From Bacillota bacterium (GTDB lineage Bacteria; Bacillota; UBA4882; UBA8346), in the NCBI GenBank assembly GCA_023435225.1, contig JAEYRX010000039.1, forward strand, positions 50,690 to 114,689: a stretch of 64,000 nucleotides of DNA, read 5' to 3'. This document shows, piece after piece, positions 8,326 through 18,084 of this stretch; positions within the stretch are counted from its first letter, which is position 1, and the number at the start of each line of letters is the position of its first letter. Below the pieces are notes generated by a model. It ran no database searches. It worked only from the letters and a program-made list of their open reading frames with translations, and was not told where the DNA came from. A program made the translations under genes and the position numbers.

Positions 8326-9594
8326 TTATACTGTTATTGTATCCTGTTTACTTGAGGTAATCTCTGATTGCTGGATTTTTTCTTTATATATATTGACAAC
8401 TACGATATTTAAAATGATAATAAACCAGAAAAAGTGTATTGAATCGCCTAGATTGGCACCTCCTCCGTAATTAACATTTGTTAATCCTTGAATGTTAAAC
8501 ATTATTATACTACATAAAGCGGCCAGAGGGAACAAACGCCATTGGGAATTAGTTATTTGCTTGTAGTTTCTATAAAACAAAATAATAATTGAAGCCATCA
8601 GCCAAATAAAAGCGATTAAACCGACTGTTCCAGTTTCTGCCATAAATTTAAACAAATTACTATGGGGGTGGGCGTATACAGGACAAGAGGGTTGCTTATA
8701 ATTTGTCATATATTCTTCTTTAAATCTGTTTAAACCAACTCCGGTAATAAAATGATCACGATACATTAATAGAGCACTCTTCCATAAGGCAATTCTTTCT
8801 AAGTTAGAGGTCATTGTTTTAGTATCTACGATAGTTTTGAACCTGGTAACATACGTTTGCGGTAAAAATATAAATAAGAGAAGGCAAGATATTAATAGAA
8901 AAGCTAATACTCTTTTATCCTTTTTTAGCCAAGCAAGGGTAAAAATTCCGCCTAAAAAACCTAACCAAGCTCCCCTCGCTCCGGTTATCAAGAGATTCAT
9001 CCCTAGATAAGCTGTTCCGATAAAGATAGTAATGCGGTAGATGGGCTTGGTTTTACCCCATAATCCATATGTAATTAAGAAAATAGTAAAAATTGCCAAA
9101 AAACCACCAAAAGATAAAGAATTGAAAAAACCTGGAGCTCGACCCATACCTAAAATAAAATGCTGGTAAGTTCCAAAGATTGCTGCTAAAAATATTGAAA
9201 TCGAAGCGATGGCTATCATTCTTTTTATTTGATTAAGATTGTTGAGGTTGGAAACTACAATATAATAAAATAGAAACACGAGCAAATGTTGTAATATTTT
9301 AACACCGCTAGATAATTCTACATTATAAGGGTGCATAATGAATGATAGACTTAAAGCAAAGGCAAAAAACAGGATCGGTAAATTTAAGGGATTATCCTTA
9401 AACTTTTTAAAAGGATTTTCTTTCATAATTATTAATTGGAATGTTAATTGAATTAAGCCAAAAAGGCAGATAAAATTAGTACTGTTATGAACAAGTTTTC
9501 TAGAAATGAAAAGACCAAAAGCAAAAAGATATAACAAAAAAACAATAGCTTTAGTGAGGAAATTGTAAATTTCTAATTTCCAGTTATTATCCAT
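8326..9594 (-). CDS. O-antigen ligase/polymerase family membrane protein
   Basis: A 422-residue polytopic inner-membrane protein with about ten to twelve hydrophobic segments. Between the later helices a large periplasmic loop carries GVGLNRFKEEY and VYAHPHSNLFKFMAETG, the H-x-H-N-type signature of the Wzy_C/WaaL family that joins or polymerises undecaprenyl-linked glycans. ITGARGAWLGFLGG is the preceding conserved Arg-rich turn. Ligase and polymerase cannot be separated by sequence, but the LPS core setting favours ligase. AAAGGAC is 6 bases before the ATG. It is the promoter-proximal gene of a three-gene minus-strand group. Confidence 0.85.
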   Translation of the reverse strand: MDNNWKLEIYNFLTKAIVFLLYLFAFGLFISRKLVHNSTNFICLFGLIQLTFQLIIMKENPFKKFKDNPLNLPILFFAFALSLSFIMHPYNVELSSGVKILQHLLVFLFYYIVVSNLNNLNQIKRMIAIASISIFLAAIFGTYQHFILGMGRAPGFFNSLSFGGFLAIFTIFLITYGLWGKTKPIYRITIFIGTAYLGMNLLITGARGAWLGFLGGIFTLAWLKKDKRVLAFLLISCLLLFIFLPQTYVTRFKTIVDTKTMTSNLERIALWKSALLMYRDHFITGVGLNRFKEEYMTNYKQPSCPVYAHPHSNLFKFMAETGTVGLIAFIWLMASIIILFYRNYKQITNSQWRLFPLAALCSIIMFNIQGLTNVNYGGGANLGDSIHFFWFIIILNIVVVNIYKEKIQQSEITSSKQDTITV

Positions 9595-9926
9595 GGTATT
9601 GTCCTTTCAGATACTTTGTATAATTTTTTATAAAATATAGAATTAAATAATTTGAAAAAGATAAAACATTAACCCTTTTATAGGGCCATTATATTATAAC
9701 ATAAATATTCCAAAAAGTAAGATGGGAACATATTTCAATAATTAATCCCAGTATTAGTTTCAGATAGAAAAAATATTCATTTTTTGATCCAAGTACTTAT
9801 GTTATAATAAATTTGTTTTAAAAACTTACCTAGAAGTTCATTAAATAAAGTAAAGTTTGATACATATTAATATAGTTTAACTTTTTAGTAAATCGGAAGT
9901 TAAGGGGTTTTCATAATCAGCTTTAA

Positions 9927-10024
9927 GGAAGCGTTGATTAATTGAATAAGTGACGATTTTGTGCTTCGCAAAATGCCTAATACCGCATATTTACTTGCAC
10001 AAAATCGGATTAATCAGCGCTTCC
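9927..10024 (+). repeat. 98-bp palindromic element, copy 2
   Basis: Same 98-bp layout and orientation as the copy at 3895, with one change in the left terminal repeat (GCGTTGATTAAT). Flanks are TTAA and CTAA, so the putative duplication is imperfect. It lies in the 539-base gap between two divergent genes; the rest of that gap is very AT-rich, and no other structure was identified. Confidence 0.9.
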
Positions 10025-10133
10025 CTAATTAAATATTGGATATTGTATATGATGCTATCGTATTATTTAGTTAACTTATTTTTTTATAAAATCCTTCAGT
10101 TCTAGAATAATGTATTTTTGGAGGTTTAAAACA

Positions 10134-11093
10134 GTGGATAATATTTTGGTCACCGGTGGCGCCGGTTTTATTGGAAGTCATTTGGTAGAACGGTTGTTAA
10201 ATAATACAGAGACAAAGGTAATAATTGTTGATAGTTTTAACGATTATTACGACCCTTATTTAAAACGGCAAAATATCAAAGAAGTCTTAACTAACCCCAG
10301 ATGTGTTTTATATGAAGGAGATATTCGCGATTTAGTTTTTCTCGAAAAACTATTTGAACAACACCATATCAACCAGGTAGTTCATTTAGCAGCCATGGCC
10401 GGTGTTCGGGCCTCGTTGGAAAATCCTGCTGTTTATGTAGATGTGGACATTAAAGGAACAGTCCATTTATTGGAATTAGCGCGCCGCCATGCGGTTAAAA
10501 ATTTTGTTTTTGCTTCATCATCTTCAGTATATGGTATGAATTCCAAAGTTCCCTTTGCCGAAACAGATCCAGTTGATGCCCAGATTTCACCATATGCAGT
10601 GGCCAAAAGAGCAGGGGAATTATATTGTGAAACTTACGGCAGGCTTTATAATTTTCCAATTGTTTCATTGCGATTCTTTACGGTATATGGTCCTCGGCAG
10701 CGGCCGGAAATGGCGATTCGTAAATTTACGGACTTAATTTTCCATGGTAAACCTATTCCTTTCTTTGGTGATGGTTCTTCACGAAGGGATTATACTTATA
10801 TTGATGATATTATTGATGGTATTGTCGCCGCTATGAGGATAGATCTACCAGGTCACCATATTTATAATTTAGGGAATTCAAATACAATTTCACTTACTGA
10901 AATGGTGGATATTATTGAGAAAAATTTAGGTAAAAAAGCAAATTTGGAAAGACTTCCTAATCAAGCTGGGGATGTTCCGATAACTTATGCTGATCTGACT
11001 AAATCCAAGGCAGATTTGAATTTTCAACCAAAAGTCAATATTGAGGTTGGAATAAAAAAATTTATCCACTGGTATAAAGAAAACTGTTTATAA
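10134..11093 (+). CDS. NAD-dependent UDP-sugar 4-epimerase (UDP-glucuronate epimerase-like)
   Basis: A 319-residue extended short-chain dehydrogenase. It has GGAGFIGSH for NAD, the catalytic Ser run ASSSSVYG, the Tyr-x3-Lys of SPYAVAKRAGE and the family motif RFFTVYGPRQRPEMA. SFNDYYDPYLKRQNI near the N-terminus is typical of UDP-glucuronate 4-epimerases, and the next gene makes UDP-glucuronate, so UDP-galacturonate synthesis is the likely product. GTG at 10134 is chosen because GGAGG ends 10 bases upstream; an in-frame ATG at 10110 would add eight non-homologous residues. It stands 33 bases before the dehydrogenase start, probably as one operon. Confidence 0.88.
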   Translation: MDNILVTGGAGFIGSHLVERLLNNTETKVIIVDSFNDYYDPYLKRQNIKEVLTNPRCVLYEGDIRDLVFLEKLFEQHHINQVVHLAAMAGVRASLENPAVYVDVDIKGTVHLLELARRHAVKNFVFASSSSVYGMNSKVPFAETDPVDAQISPYAVAKRAGELYCETYGRLYNFPIVSLRFFTVYGPRQRPEMAIRKFTDLIFHGKPIPFFGDGSSRRDYTYIDDIIDGIVAAMRIDLPGHHIYNLGNSNTISLTEMVDIIEKNLGKKANLERLPNQAGDVPITYADLTKSKADLNFQPKVNIEVGIKKFIHWYKENCL

Positions 11094-11126
11094 TATAGAT
11101 TATGAATTTTAATGGAGGGTAAAAAG

Positions 11127-12431
11127 ATGTCTCTTCAAATTGCGGTAATAGGAACCGGATATGTCGGATTGGTAAGTGGCGTTGGTCTGGCTGATTTCGG
11201 CAATAATGTAACTTGCTGTGATATTGACCATAAGAAAATAGAACATTTAAAAAATGGGATAATACCAATTTTTGAAACAGGTTTGCAAACATATTTCGAT
11301 AAAAATGTTAAAGCTAAGAGACTTAGTTTCACTTCCGATATAGACAAAGCTATTCAGGAAAATGAAGTAGTATTTATTGGGGTTGGAACTCCGCCAAAAG
11401 AGAATGGGGAAGCGGATCTGTCGCAGATTGAAGCAGTAGCACAGGTTATTAGTAGGAATTTAAATGATTATAAAGTTATTGTAACTAAGAGTACTGTTCC
11501 TGTAGGAACCAACCGTTGGTTAAAAGAGTATATTAAAAACAAATCCGGTAAAAATTGCTTTGATGTAGTCTCTAATCCGGAATTTTTACGGGAGGGGAAA
11601 GCTGTTCAAGATTTTTTCCACCCTGACAGAATTGTAATTGGTTGTGAGTCCGAGCGGGCTAAGGAAGTTATGAACGACATTTATCGAAGTTTATATTTAA
11701 TTGAAACTCCACTGTTATTTTGTTCGCTGGAAACCGCCGAGTTAATTAAATATGCCAGTAACGCCTTTTTAGCAACCAAAATTACTTTTATGAATCAGAT
11801 TGCTAATCTTTGTGAAGCGGTCGGCGCTGATGTTCATCAAGTAGCTAAAGCCATGGGGAAAGATGGCCGGATCGGTTCCAAATTTTTACATCCGGGACCT
11901 GGTTACGGCGGAAGTTGTTTCCCCAAAGATACTATGGCTTTAGTAGAAATCGGTAAGAAATACAAAGTTGATATGTCTTTAGTGAAAGAAGTAATTGCTT
12001 CAAACGACGCACAAAAGATACGTATGGTACAAAAACTGGAAAACAATTTAGGTAATTTAGAGAATAAAACTATAGCTATCCTAGGACTTGCTTTTAAAGC
12101 AGAGACTGATGATATTAGGGAGTCACCTGCTACAGTAATTATTGATACATTGTTAACCAAAAAAGCTAGAATAAAAGCCCATGACCCGCAAGCCATAGAG
12201 AATGCCAAGAAAATATACGGAGGAAAAATTGAATTTTTTGGCAATGAATATGAAGCGGTAAAAAATGCTGATGCGTTAATGGTTCTAACTGAATGGAATG
12301 AATATCGTAACCTTGACCTTGAATTAGTAAAAAAAGCTATGAATGGTAAAATCATTATCGATACCCGTAATATCCTTGAACCAAGCAAAGTAAAGGAAAT
12401 GGGATTTATATATCAAGGTGTGGGACGTTAA
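11127..12431 (+). CDS. UDP-glucose 6-dehydrogenase
   Basis: Oxidises UDP-glucose to UDP-glucuronate with two NAD+, supplying acidic sugars for LPS or exopolysaccharide. The 434-residue length is standard. The N-terminal Rossmann motif is IGTGYVGLVSG; the catalytic Cys lies in GGSCFPKDT, and the helix before it has NAFLATKITFMNQIANLCE. FLREGKAVQDFFHPDRIV is the substrate loop. The ATG at 11127 follows GGAGGG by 7 bases; an upstream ATG at 11112 contains the Shine-Dalgarno sequence itself. It pairs with the upstream epimerase to convert UDP-glucose to UDP-galacturonate. Confidence 0.95.
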   Translation: MSLQIAVIGTGYVGLVSGVGLADFGNNVTCCDIDHKKIEHLKNGIIPIFETGLQTYFDKNVKAKRLSFTSDIDKAIQENEVVFIGVGTPPKENGEADLSQIEAVAQVISRNLNDYKVIVTKSTVPVGTNRWLKEYIKNKSGKNCFDVVSNPEFLREGKAVQDFFHPDRIVIGCESERAKEVMNDIYRSLYLIETPLLFCSLETAELIKYASNAFLATKITFMNQIANLCEAVGADVHQVAKAMGKDGRIGSKFLHPGPGYGGSCFPKDTMALVEIGKKYKVDMSLVKEVIASNDAQKIRMVQKLENNLGNLENKTIAILGLAFKAETDDIRESPATVIIDTLLTKKARIKAHDPQAIENAKKIYGGKIEFFGNEYEAVKNADALMVLTEWNEYRNLDLELVKKAMNGKIIIDTRNILEPSKVKEMGFIYQGVGR

Positions 12432-12636
12432 ACTATTAAAATATTAGAAGACAATTATTTCCCTATCTTGCGATCCACATGTACCAGGTGTATTATTAAT
12501 ATATACCATTATAGAAGAGCTTTTGCGCTTATTGTGGGTTTACGATACTATATGTTGATAGTTTAAAGAGCATATCACTACATGTATTATCGCCAAATTA
12601 AGGGTACAACACAAATAGCTTAAAAGGAAGAGGTAC

Positions 12637-13167
12637 ATGATTGAAATTGATGATGCCGGCGGTGGATGTTTTATCGGGCCGGAGGTTTTGGTAATCCATA
12701 AGTTGGAGACCGGTAAAACCCAATATTTATTGATTCCTCCGAACGTCCAGGAACGCATTAAATATGCGGCCAAAGTGCTAAAAAAAGCATTTCAGGAGTT
12801 GGCGATATCTAAAGAGGAACCTATCCGTCTCTGCCGGGGCGAGATCTTTGATAACTTTCAATTATACTTGCAGGAACAGGGTTACAAGGTAATTAGGGAG
12901 AAAGTAAGTTCGGAAACGGATTCTCTAGCTGAAGCCAAGTTTATGGAGATTTTATATTCTTATGGATTTCCCCGTAATTTGGCTTTAAAGGACCGTAATT
13001 ATCAACAGTTTTATCAATTAGTTAGTTGTTGGTATTATAGCCGGGATGAAAAAGAAGCTAAAAAACTCCATAAAACCAGACTGCATCCGCCTTATCAGAT
13101 TAGACGTTTTGCCCGAAATTATCCAAATCTTTTGCAGATGGTTTTACGGGATGAAGCAGCCGTTTAA
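12637..13167 (+). CDS. Conserved protein of unknown function, RNase H-like N-terminus
   Basis: A 176-residue soluble protein. It begins MIEIDDAGGGCFIGPEVLVIH, a glycine-rich hairpin with paired Asp residues that recalls the first strand of RNase H-like folds, and it later has IRLCRGEIFD and EAKFMEILYSYGFP. These look like conserved blocks, but no enzymatic assignment is safe. GGAAGAGG sits 3 to 4 bases before the ATG. The next gene on the strand starts about 150 bases later. Upstream is a 205-base spacer with no recognised signal. Confidence 0.6.
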   Translation: MIEIDDAGGGCFIGPEVLVIHKLETGKTQYLLIPPNVQERIKYAAKVLKKAFQELAISKEEPIRLCRGEIFDNFQLYLQEQGYKVIREKVSSETDSLAEAKFMEILYSYGFPRNLALKDRNYQQFYQLVSCWYYSRDEKEAKKLHKTRLHPPYQIRRFARNYPNLLQMVLRDEAAV

Positions 13168-13315
13168 GCAGCTAAATAATCGGTTTGATTTGTGCAAACC
13201 TATGGGAATTCCGGCTAATAAATTTATTCGAGTCATAGTTCACAAGATTTGTATATTGATCGAGCACTTAATCTATGCTTTTTGCATAACATACCCCGGA
13301 AGGGGGTTTTTTATT

Positions 13316-14110
13316 TTGTGTAATAATAGTTATGCCTTAAAAGAGCTAAGGTTCTGGTTACAGATAATGGGGGATCATGCCAGGTTTATTAAAAACTCCT
13401 TAGACCCGTGCCAAGTTAACCTGGTTAAGGTGGCGGATAATTTTATTGAAGTTTATGACCGCTGGTGGAAGAAAGTTACCGGAAACGACCAATTGAAAGA
13501 ATCATCAATTAGTGAGATTTTACGGCTTACTTTAAGCATCAGGGATTTTAAACGGGAATTATTAGCGGAAAGACTAAAAAATAAGCCGATAACCTCCCTA
13601 TCTCCAACCTTTTATAATCATATGCTTAATGAATTGGAGGATTTTTTGAGAGTATTAGCAGATTTGGAGGTGGGAAGGGCTAATTCGGCAAGTATCTTGG
13701 GGCAGCATTTATTATGGAGTTTGGATGGGGCAGGTCATGCAGCTATTATTGGGAGTTATTTGGATAAGGTTGAATATCAACTAAAAGAGCAAATGAAAAA
13801 ATTTGAAAAACGATTCGACCATCTCTATTTAAAAGCAGTAGAGCTTGCCGGCTATTTTCGGAGTTTGCCGCCTTCAGCCCAATCGGCCTTAGAAGCATAT
13901 AACATTCAAATGGCTGAGGAAATGAAATGCTTTATGATTTTATTAGAGGAATTAAAGGTTGGAATAATGAAGCAAAAAATTACGGGAAGCTTACTTCCAT
14001 TGGATCCGGACCATATGTACCGGGAGGAATGTTATTATTTGCATAAAATTGCGGAGTTCCAAGCCGACGTTTCAATTCCTGATTGTGATCCGGGAAGATC
14101 GAGGATATAG
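13316..14110 (+). CDS. DUF2935 family protein
   Basis: A 264-residue, all-helical soluble protein with the DUF2935 signature twice: ELRFWLQIMGDHARFIKNSL near the N-terminus and a related ASILGQHLLWSLDGAGHAAII in the second half. Repeated His and Glu in helices suggest a ferritin-like metal-binding bundle; this is inference. TTG at 13316 is chosen because AGGGGG (13301-13306) lies 9 bases upstream and homology begins there. A longer reading back to 13046 would overlap the previous gene and adds no family-like sequence. The family is best known from spore-forming Bacillota, which fits the rest of the window. Confidence 0.75.
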   Translation: MCNNSYALKELRFWLQIMGDHARFIKNSLDPCQVNLVKVADNFIEVYDRWWKKVTGNDQLKESSISEILRLTLSIRDFKRELLAERLKNKPITSLSPTFYNHMLNELEDFLRVLADLEVGRANSASILGQHLLWSLDGAGHAAIIGSYLDKVEYQLKEQMKKFEKRFDHLYLKAVELAGYFRSLPPSAQSALEAYNIQMAEEMKCFMILLEELKVGIMKQKITGSLLPLDPDHMYREECYYLHKIAEFQADVSIPDCDPGRSRI

Positions 14111-14142
14111 CGGCCATCTTATTTTCAATTAATCTAGCCTTA

Positions 14143-14182
14143 ATGAAGAGCCACATAACGTTTTTATTGTGCGGCTCTTCAT
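14143..14182. other. Inverted repeat between convergent genes
   Basis: ATGAAGAGCC (14143-14152) is perfectly complementary to GGCTCTTCAT (14173-14182) across a 20-base loop. It lies between convergent genes and could end transcription from both sides, though neither side has a good T tract. Confidence 0.5.
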
Positions 14183-14271
14183 ATAAAACCAGACAGTAGA
14201 TAAATCTTCAGAGACTAACTGAAAAGCTGCATACTCCAAAGTTCATCGTCAAATACATATAAAAATTAAGA

Positions 14272-16896
14272 TTATAAACTGCGAAGTTCTTCTAATAATC
14301 GTTGCTGCTCATTTATGAGTTCTTCTATTCTCTTAATAATTGCGGTTTTTCGTTGGGTGTCGGATTTTGACTGTTCCATATTTGCGGGAATCATAACTTG
14401 ATTGTCCACCGAAGTTCTAAAAGATACCCCGCTTAAAGCTTCAGCTACCGTGTCACCCAATAAGACTTGGTTTTGATATACCATTACCACCTTTTTTAAC
14501 TCGGCTTGTTGCCCTTGTTGAGATTCGATAAACAACGGTTTGATATAGAGAAGCGTATCATCAATGGGAACGAGTAATAAACTACCCCAAACCACTCTGG
14601 ATTGCTGTTGATTCCATAAAGTCAATAACTGGGAAATTACTTGATCCTGATTGATCCGGCTATCGATCTGGGCCGGCCCATAAATATTCTTATCTTTAGG
14701 AAGAATATACAAAGTTAATTCGCCATAATTAGGATGATCGCAACGGGCTATTAACCAGGAGATTAGATTCTGTTTTCCGCGGGGGGAAAATGGTTGCATT
14801 AATACAAATTCCGCATTTTTCTCCTGGGGCAATTTAAGAGTAACATAATAAGGTTCAAAAATTTCTCCCTGGTTATGAGTGGGTACTTCCCAATAATCCT
14901 CCTGAGCATAGAATGTTTTCGGATTTGTCATATGGTATTGCGCTAAAATATCCCGCTGTACGGATAATAAATATTCCGGGTATCTAAAATGATTGATTAG
15001 ATCGGGAGAAAGACTATCCAATGATTTGAAAAGGTCGGGAAAAATCTTTTGCCAAACCTGGATGATTGGATCGTTCCGATCGATAATATAATAATTTACC
15101 TCTCCACTATAAGCATCCACAATGACTTTAACTGAATTGCGGATATAGTTTATTCCGGATTGATGATGTTTGGTGTATGGAAAGTAGGAACTGGTGGTAT
15201 AAGCGTCAATAATCCAGAATAATTTTCCGGCGGAGGCTACCAGGTAAGGGTCATCATCAAATTTTAGGAATGGAGCCAGCTTTTGAATACGGGTCATTAC
15301 GTTTCTATGCATTAATAAACTACTTTCGGAAGTCAATTGACTGGAAAGGACAAAATTAGGTTCTTTAAGACAAACTGCCATTAAAAGCTTACGGAATATG
15401 GAATTTAACGAAATTCCTTTAGGACCTTCGTAATTGGCAAACATATTCTGATCGCCGAGCGGATAATCAAACTCCGGGGTTCTGGTATTAACGATGATGT
15501 AGTGATTAGTTGCCTCCCCAAAATAAATCTCGGGACGGGTTAGTTTCAAACTCGGAAAAGCGGGCTCTGATTTGGGAGGCAAATCCCTTGCGATAAAAAT
15601 AGGTTGTCCCTGGCTGGAAAATTCGGTAACTTGATTGGCAGCCATTCCATAACCATGAGTATAAGTGAGATGGAGGTTGATCCAAGTTTTCGCCTGTTCG
15701 GCCAATTTTTCGGGTTTGAGTTCCCGGGCGGTTATCATTACTTGTTTTTGTCCTTTAATTGATTGGTAACGGTCAAGATCAATATCGTTAAACTGGTAAT
15801 AAGGGCGAATGGACTGCAGTTGATTGTATGAATTTAATAACGGCTTGTAATCCCATAAACGTAAATCGGTTAAAGACTGATTATTGGGATTTAATGATAT
15901 CTGTTTATCTTCTGCTTGAGGATTAAAGGCTTGAATTCTAATTCGTTCGAGATCATAAGCCTTACGAGTAAGCTCAATATGGTTTTTTAAATAAGGGGCT
16001 TCCAATTCATATTCATTTGGAGTTACAACAAAAGATTGAATAGCATTTGGATAAAGAGCGGTCAAAATGAAAGAAGATGCTATCCATAAGATGAGACCGC
16101 CTAAGAGCAGCTTGATCCCCCGGCTCACCATGTTAATTAGCAATAAAGCAATAATACCGGCGACTAAAATTGTAAGAACGGTTAATCCCAATAAACGGGC
16201 GTGTTCGGCCGTATAATTGATCCCGGTTAGCCGGGCTGTTTCATGGTATAAGAGCCCGTACTTTCCAAGAGTATAACCCCAGATCTTGGTGAGCAGGAAC
16301 AGGATTGCCAAAATGGATACATGAATTTTAGCGGGTTTCCATAGCTCCCAGGAACGTCCTTGTTGCCAAAACGCTTTTGCTAAAAAATATATGAATCCGA
16401 TACCCGCTAAAGCTAAAAAAGTAATAATTTGAAATAGTGAGTTCAATTGATGATAAAAAGGAAATGAGAATAAGTAAAAACCAATATCTTGTTTAAAGAT
16501 TGGATCGACGCTGTTAATATTTATCCGGTGCAGAAACTGTTGTATGATTGACCAGTCCAAGGTTAATCCGGCAGCTAGAAAAAATGACAATATAGCTGAG
16601 GCGATTAAACCGGGGAACAATATGGTCGATTTGGATACATTGGCCCAAAAACTATCTACGGTTTTGATACGGTCAAAAGCCTTTAAGGCGAATAAAAAGT
16701 TAAGTAAGAAGAAGACGAAGACCAGTATACCAAATATTAGTTTTACTAACGGTCCGGTAAGAAAAGTCACCCAAAAAACATCAGTGGAACCTATGCTTTT
16801 AAACCAAAGCCAATCAAGATATTTGCCGGAGATTGCAAAGAACAAGAACACTACTAAAATAACGGCTCCAATAATAATTTGCCTAAGATTAATCAT
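14272..16896 (-). CDS. UPF0182 family membrane protein
   Basis: An 874-residue protein. The first third holds about seven hydrophobic segments, beginning MINLRQIIIGAVILVVFLFF with the family-typical GKYLDWLWFKSIG turn; the rest is a large extracytoplasmic domain with LTYTHGYGMAANQV, GEATNHYIIVNTR and DAYSGEVNYY, all characteristic of UPF0182 (COG1615). The C-terminus is a short helical tail rich in Glu and Gln. The function of the family is unknown. It is transcribed alone, convergent with the DUF2935 gene and divergent from pyrF. The ATG at 16896 is preceded by AGGAGTGA at normal spacing. Confidence 0.92.
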   Translation of the reverse strand: MINLRQIIIGAVILVVFLFFAISGKYLDWLWFKSIGSTDVFWVTFLTGPLVKLIFGILVFVFFLLNFLFALKAFDRIKTVDSFWANVSKSTILFPGLIASAILSFFLAAGLTLDWSIIQQFLHRININSVDPIFKQDIGFYLFSFPFYHQLNSLFQIITFLALAGIGFIYFLAKAFWQQGRSWELWKPAKIHVSILAILFLLTKIWGYTLGKYGLLYHETARLTGINYTAEHARLLGLTVLTILVAGIIALLLINMVSRGIKLLLGGLILWIASSFILTALYPNAIQSFVVTPNEYELEAPYLKNHIELTRKAYDLERIRIQAFNPQAEDKQISLNPNNQSLTDLRLWDYKPLLNSYNQLQSIRPYYQFNDIDLDRYQSIKGQKQVMITARELKPEKLAEQAKTWINLHLTYTHGYGMAANQVTEFSSQGQPIFIARDLPPKSEPAFPSLKLTRPEIYFGEATNHYIIVNTRTPEFDYPLGDQNMFANYEGPKGISLNSIFRKLLMAVCLKEPNFVLSSQLTSESSLLMHRNVMTRIQKLAPFLKFDDDPYLVASAGKLFWIIDAYTTSSYFPYTKHHQSGINYIRNSVKVIVDAYSGEVNYYIIDRNDPIIQVWQKIFPDLFKSLDSLSPDLINHFRYPEYLLSVQRDILAQYHMTNPKTFYAQEDYWEVPTHNQGEIFEPYYVTLKLPQEKNAEFVLMQPFSPRGKQNLISWLIARCDHPNYGELTLYILPKDKNIYGPAQIDSRINQDQVISQLLTLWNQQQSRVVWGSLLLVPIDDTLLYIKPLFIESQQGQQAELKKVVMVYQNQVLLGDTVAEALSGVSFRTSVDNQVMIPANMEQSKSDTQRKTAIIKRIEELINEQQRLLEELRSL

Positions 16897-16991
16897 TTAT
16901 TTCACTCCTTTTCTTCATGATGTAGTTCTCTTTTTAGTAAAAAAAATCCTGCCGGGAGGAAGTCTAAAATGAAAAGCGAATCTTTTAAAAT

Positions 16992-17035
16992 CAATTGAGA
17001 ATTGAAAATGGAGAATTGAGAATTAACAAATAAAA
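16992..17035 (+). repeat. Heptamer-period tract, single arm
   Basis: Successive 7-base words TTGAGAA, TTGAAAA, TGGAGAA, TTGAGAA and TTAACAA are kept in phase in the spacer before pyrF. It belongs to the heptamer-period family seen at many gene ends in this window. Confidence 0.75.
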
Positions 17036-17058
17036 CTAATATAGCGAGGAGAATGACA

Positions 17059-17907
17059 TTGGGCAGTTTTATGGAGTTATTAGGGTTGCGTTGGGAGCAG
17101 GGGCATTTTTTATGTGTTGGACTTGATTCCGACTATTCAAAGATTCCTGCCGGACTTAAAAAGGGTTCAATCGCTGATTCCCTCTATCAATTTAATAGAG
17201 GAATTGTGGAAGCAACAGCGGAATTTTGTTGCGCTTATAAACCAAACATTGCATTTTACGAGGGTTACGGATTAGAAGGATTTGATGCTTTAATCAAGAC
17301 TGATCGATTTATCCGGGAGAATTATCCGGAGATCCCGATCATTCTGGATGCCAAACGGGCGGATATTGGGAACACTAATGCCGGATATGTCAAAGCTGCA
17401 TTTGATATTTTTCAAGCACAGGCGATTACTGTTCATCCATACTTGGGAGAAGAAGCGCTTCGACCTTTTTTAGAACAAAAAGATTATGGGGTGATTATAC
17501 TTTGCCATACTTCCAATCCCGGCGCCGGTGAGTTTCAGGAACTTAAAACAGAGGGACGGGAGTTGTATAAAGTTGTTGCCTCACAGGTTAGCCAAAAATG
17601 GAATTATAACAAAAACTGCGGACTGGTGATGGGAGCCACTTATCCGGAACAATTAAGTGAAGTCAGGGAAATTGCCGGTGATATTCCATTTTTGATACCA
17701 GGTATAGGAGCCCAGGGTGGCGATTTACAGAAGACAATAACCAATGGGTTAAATTCTAAAGGAACCGGGATTATTATAAATTCTTCCCGTGGTATAATAT
17801 TTGCTTCATCTAATTCCGATTTTAGCCGGGCTGCTGCTGATGAGGCTGCGAGAATTGATGAAGAAATCCGTCAAATGGTAAAAGAAATTCTAAATGAAAA
17901 GGAATGA
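17059..17907 (+). CDS. pyrF: Orotidine 5'-phosphate decarboxylase, type 2
   Basis: Decarboxylates OMP to UMP, the last step of pyrimidine synthesis. The 282-residue length and the motif ILDAKRADIGNTNAGY (Asp-x-Lys-Arg-x-Asp catalytic array) identify the longer PyrF subgroup 2. CVGLDSD near the N-terminus and FLIPGIGAQGGD toward the C-terminus bind substrate phosphate. GAGGAG at 17046-17051 gives 7-base spacing to TTG 17059; the ATG at 17053 is too close to it, and the ATG at 17071 is too far. No other pyr genes are nearby, so it is expressed alone here. Confidence 0.93.
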   Translation: MGSFMELLGLRWEQGHFLCVGLDSDYSKIPAGLKKGSIADSLYQFNRGIVEATAEFCCAYKPNIAFYEGYGLEGFDALIKTDRFIRENYPEIPIILDAKRADIGNTNAGYVKAAFDIFQAQAITVHPYLGEEALRPFLEQKDYGVIILCHTSNPGAGEFQELKTEGRELYKVVASQVSQKWNYNKNCGLVMGATYPEQLSEVREIAGDIPFLIPGIGAQGGDLQKTITNGLNSKGTGIIINSSRGIIFASSNSDFSRAAADEAARIDEEIRQMVKEILNEKE

Positions 17908-17988
17908 GAAAAAACATTTCTTTATTGAGGTTGTTTTGTAACAGTAAAGAATTTTAACAGCGTATTCAATATACAATCTAAAAAAATA

Positions 17989-18017
17989 TTGCAAATTTGT
18001 TGGTTTTAAGTCATAAT
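17989..18017 (+). promoter_or_regulatory. Candidate sigma-A promoter for citrate synthase
   Basis: TTGCAA (17989-17994) and CATAAT (18012-18017) are separated by 17 bases and lie about 70 bases upstream of the citrate synthase ATG. Both hexamers differ from consensus, so this is tentative. Confidence 0.4.
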
Positions 18018-18084
18018 ATTTATTTAAATACCAGCGACTTCTTGTATTGCTATTAACTTAATATTATGGAAATGAGGTATTATT

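Noticed and set aside
13046..13315. N-terminal extension of the DUF2935 protein
   Set aside because: It would overlap the previous gene by about 120 bases and adds no family-like residues; TTG 13316 has the better ribosome binding site.
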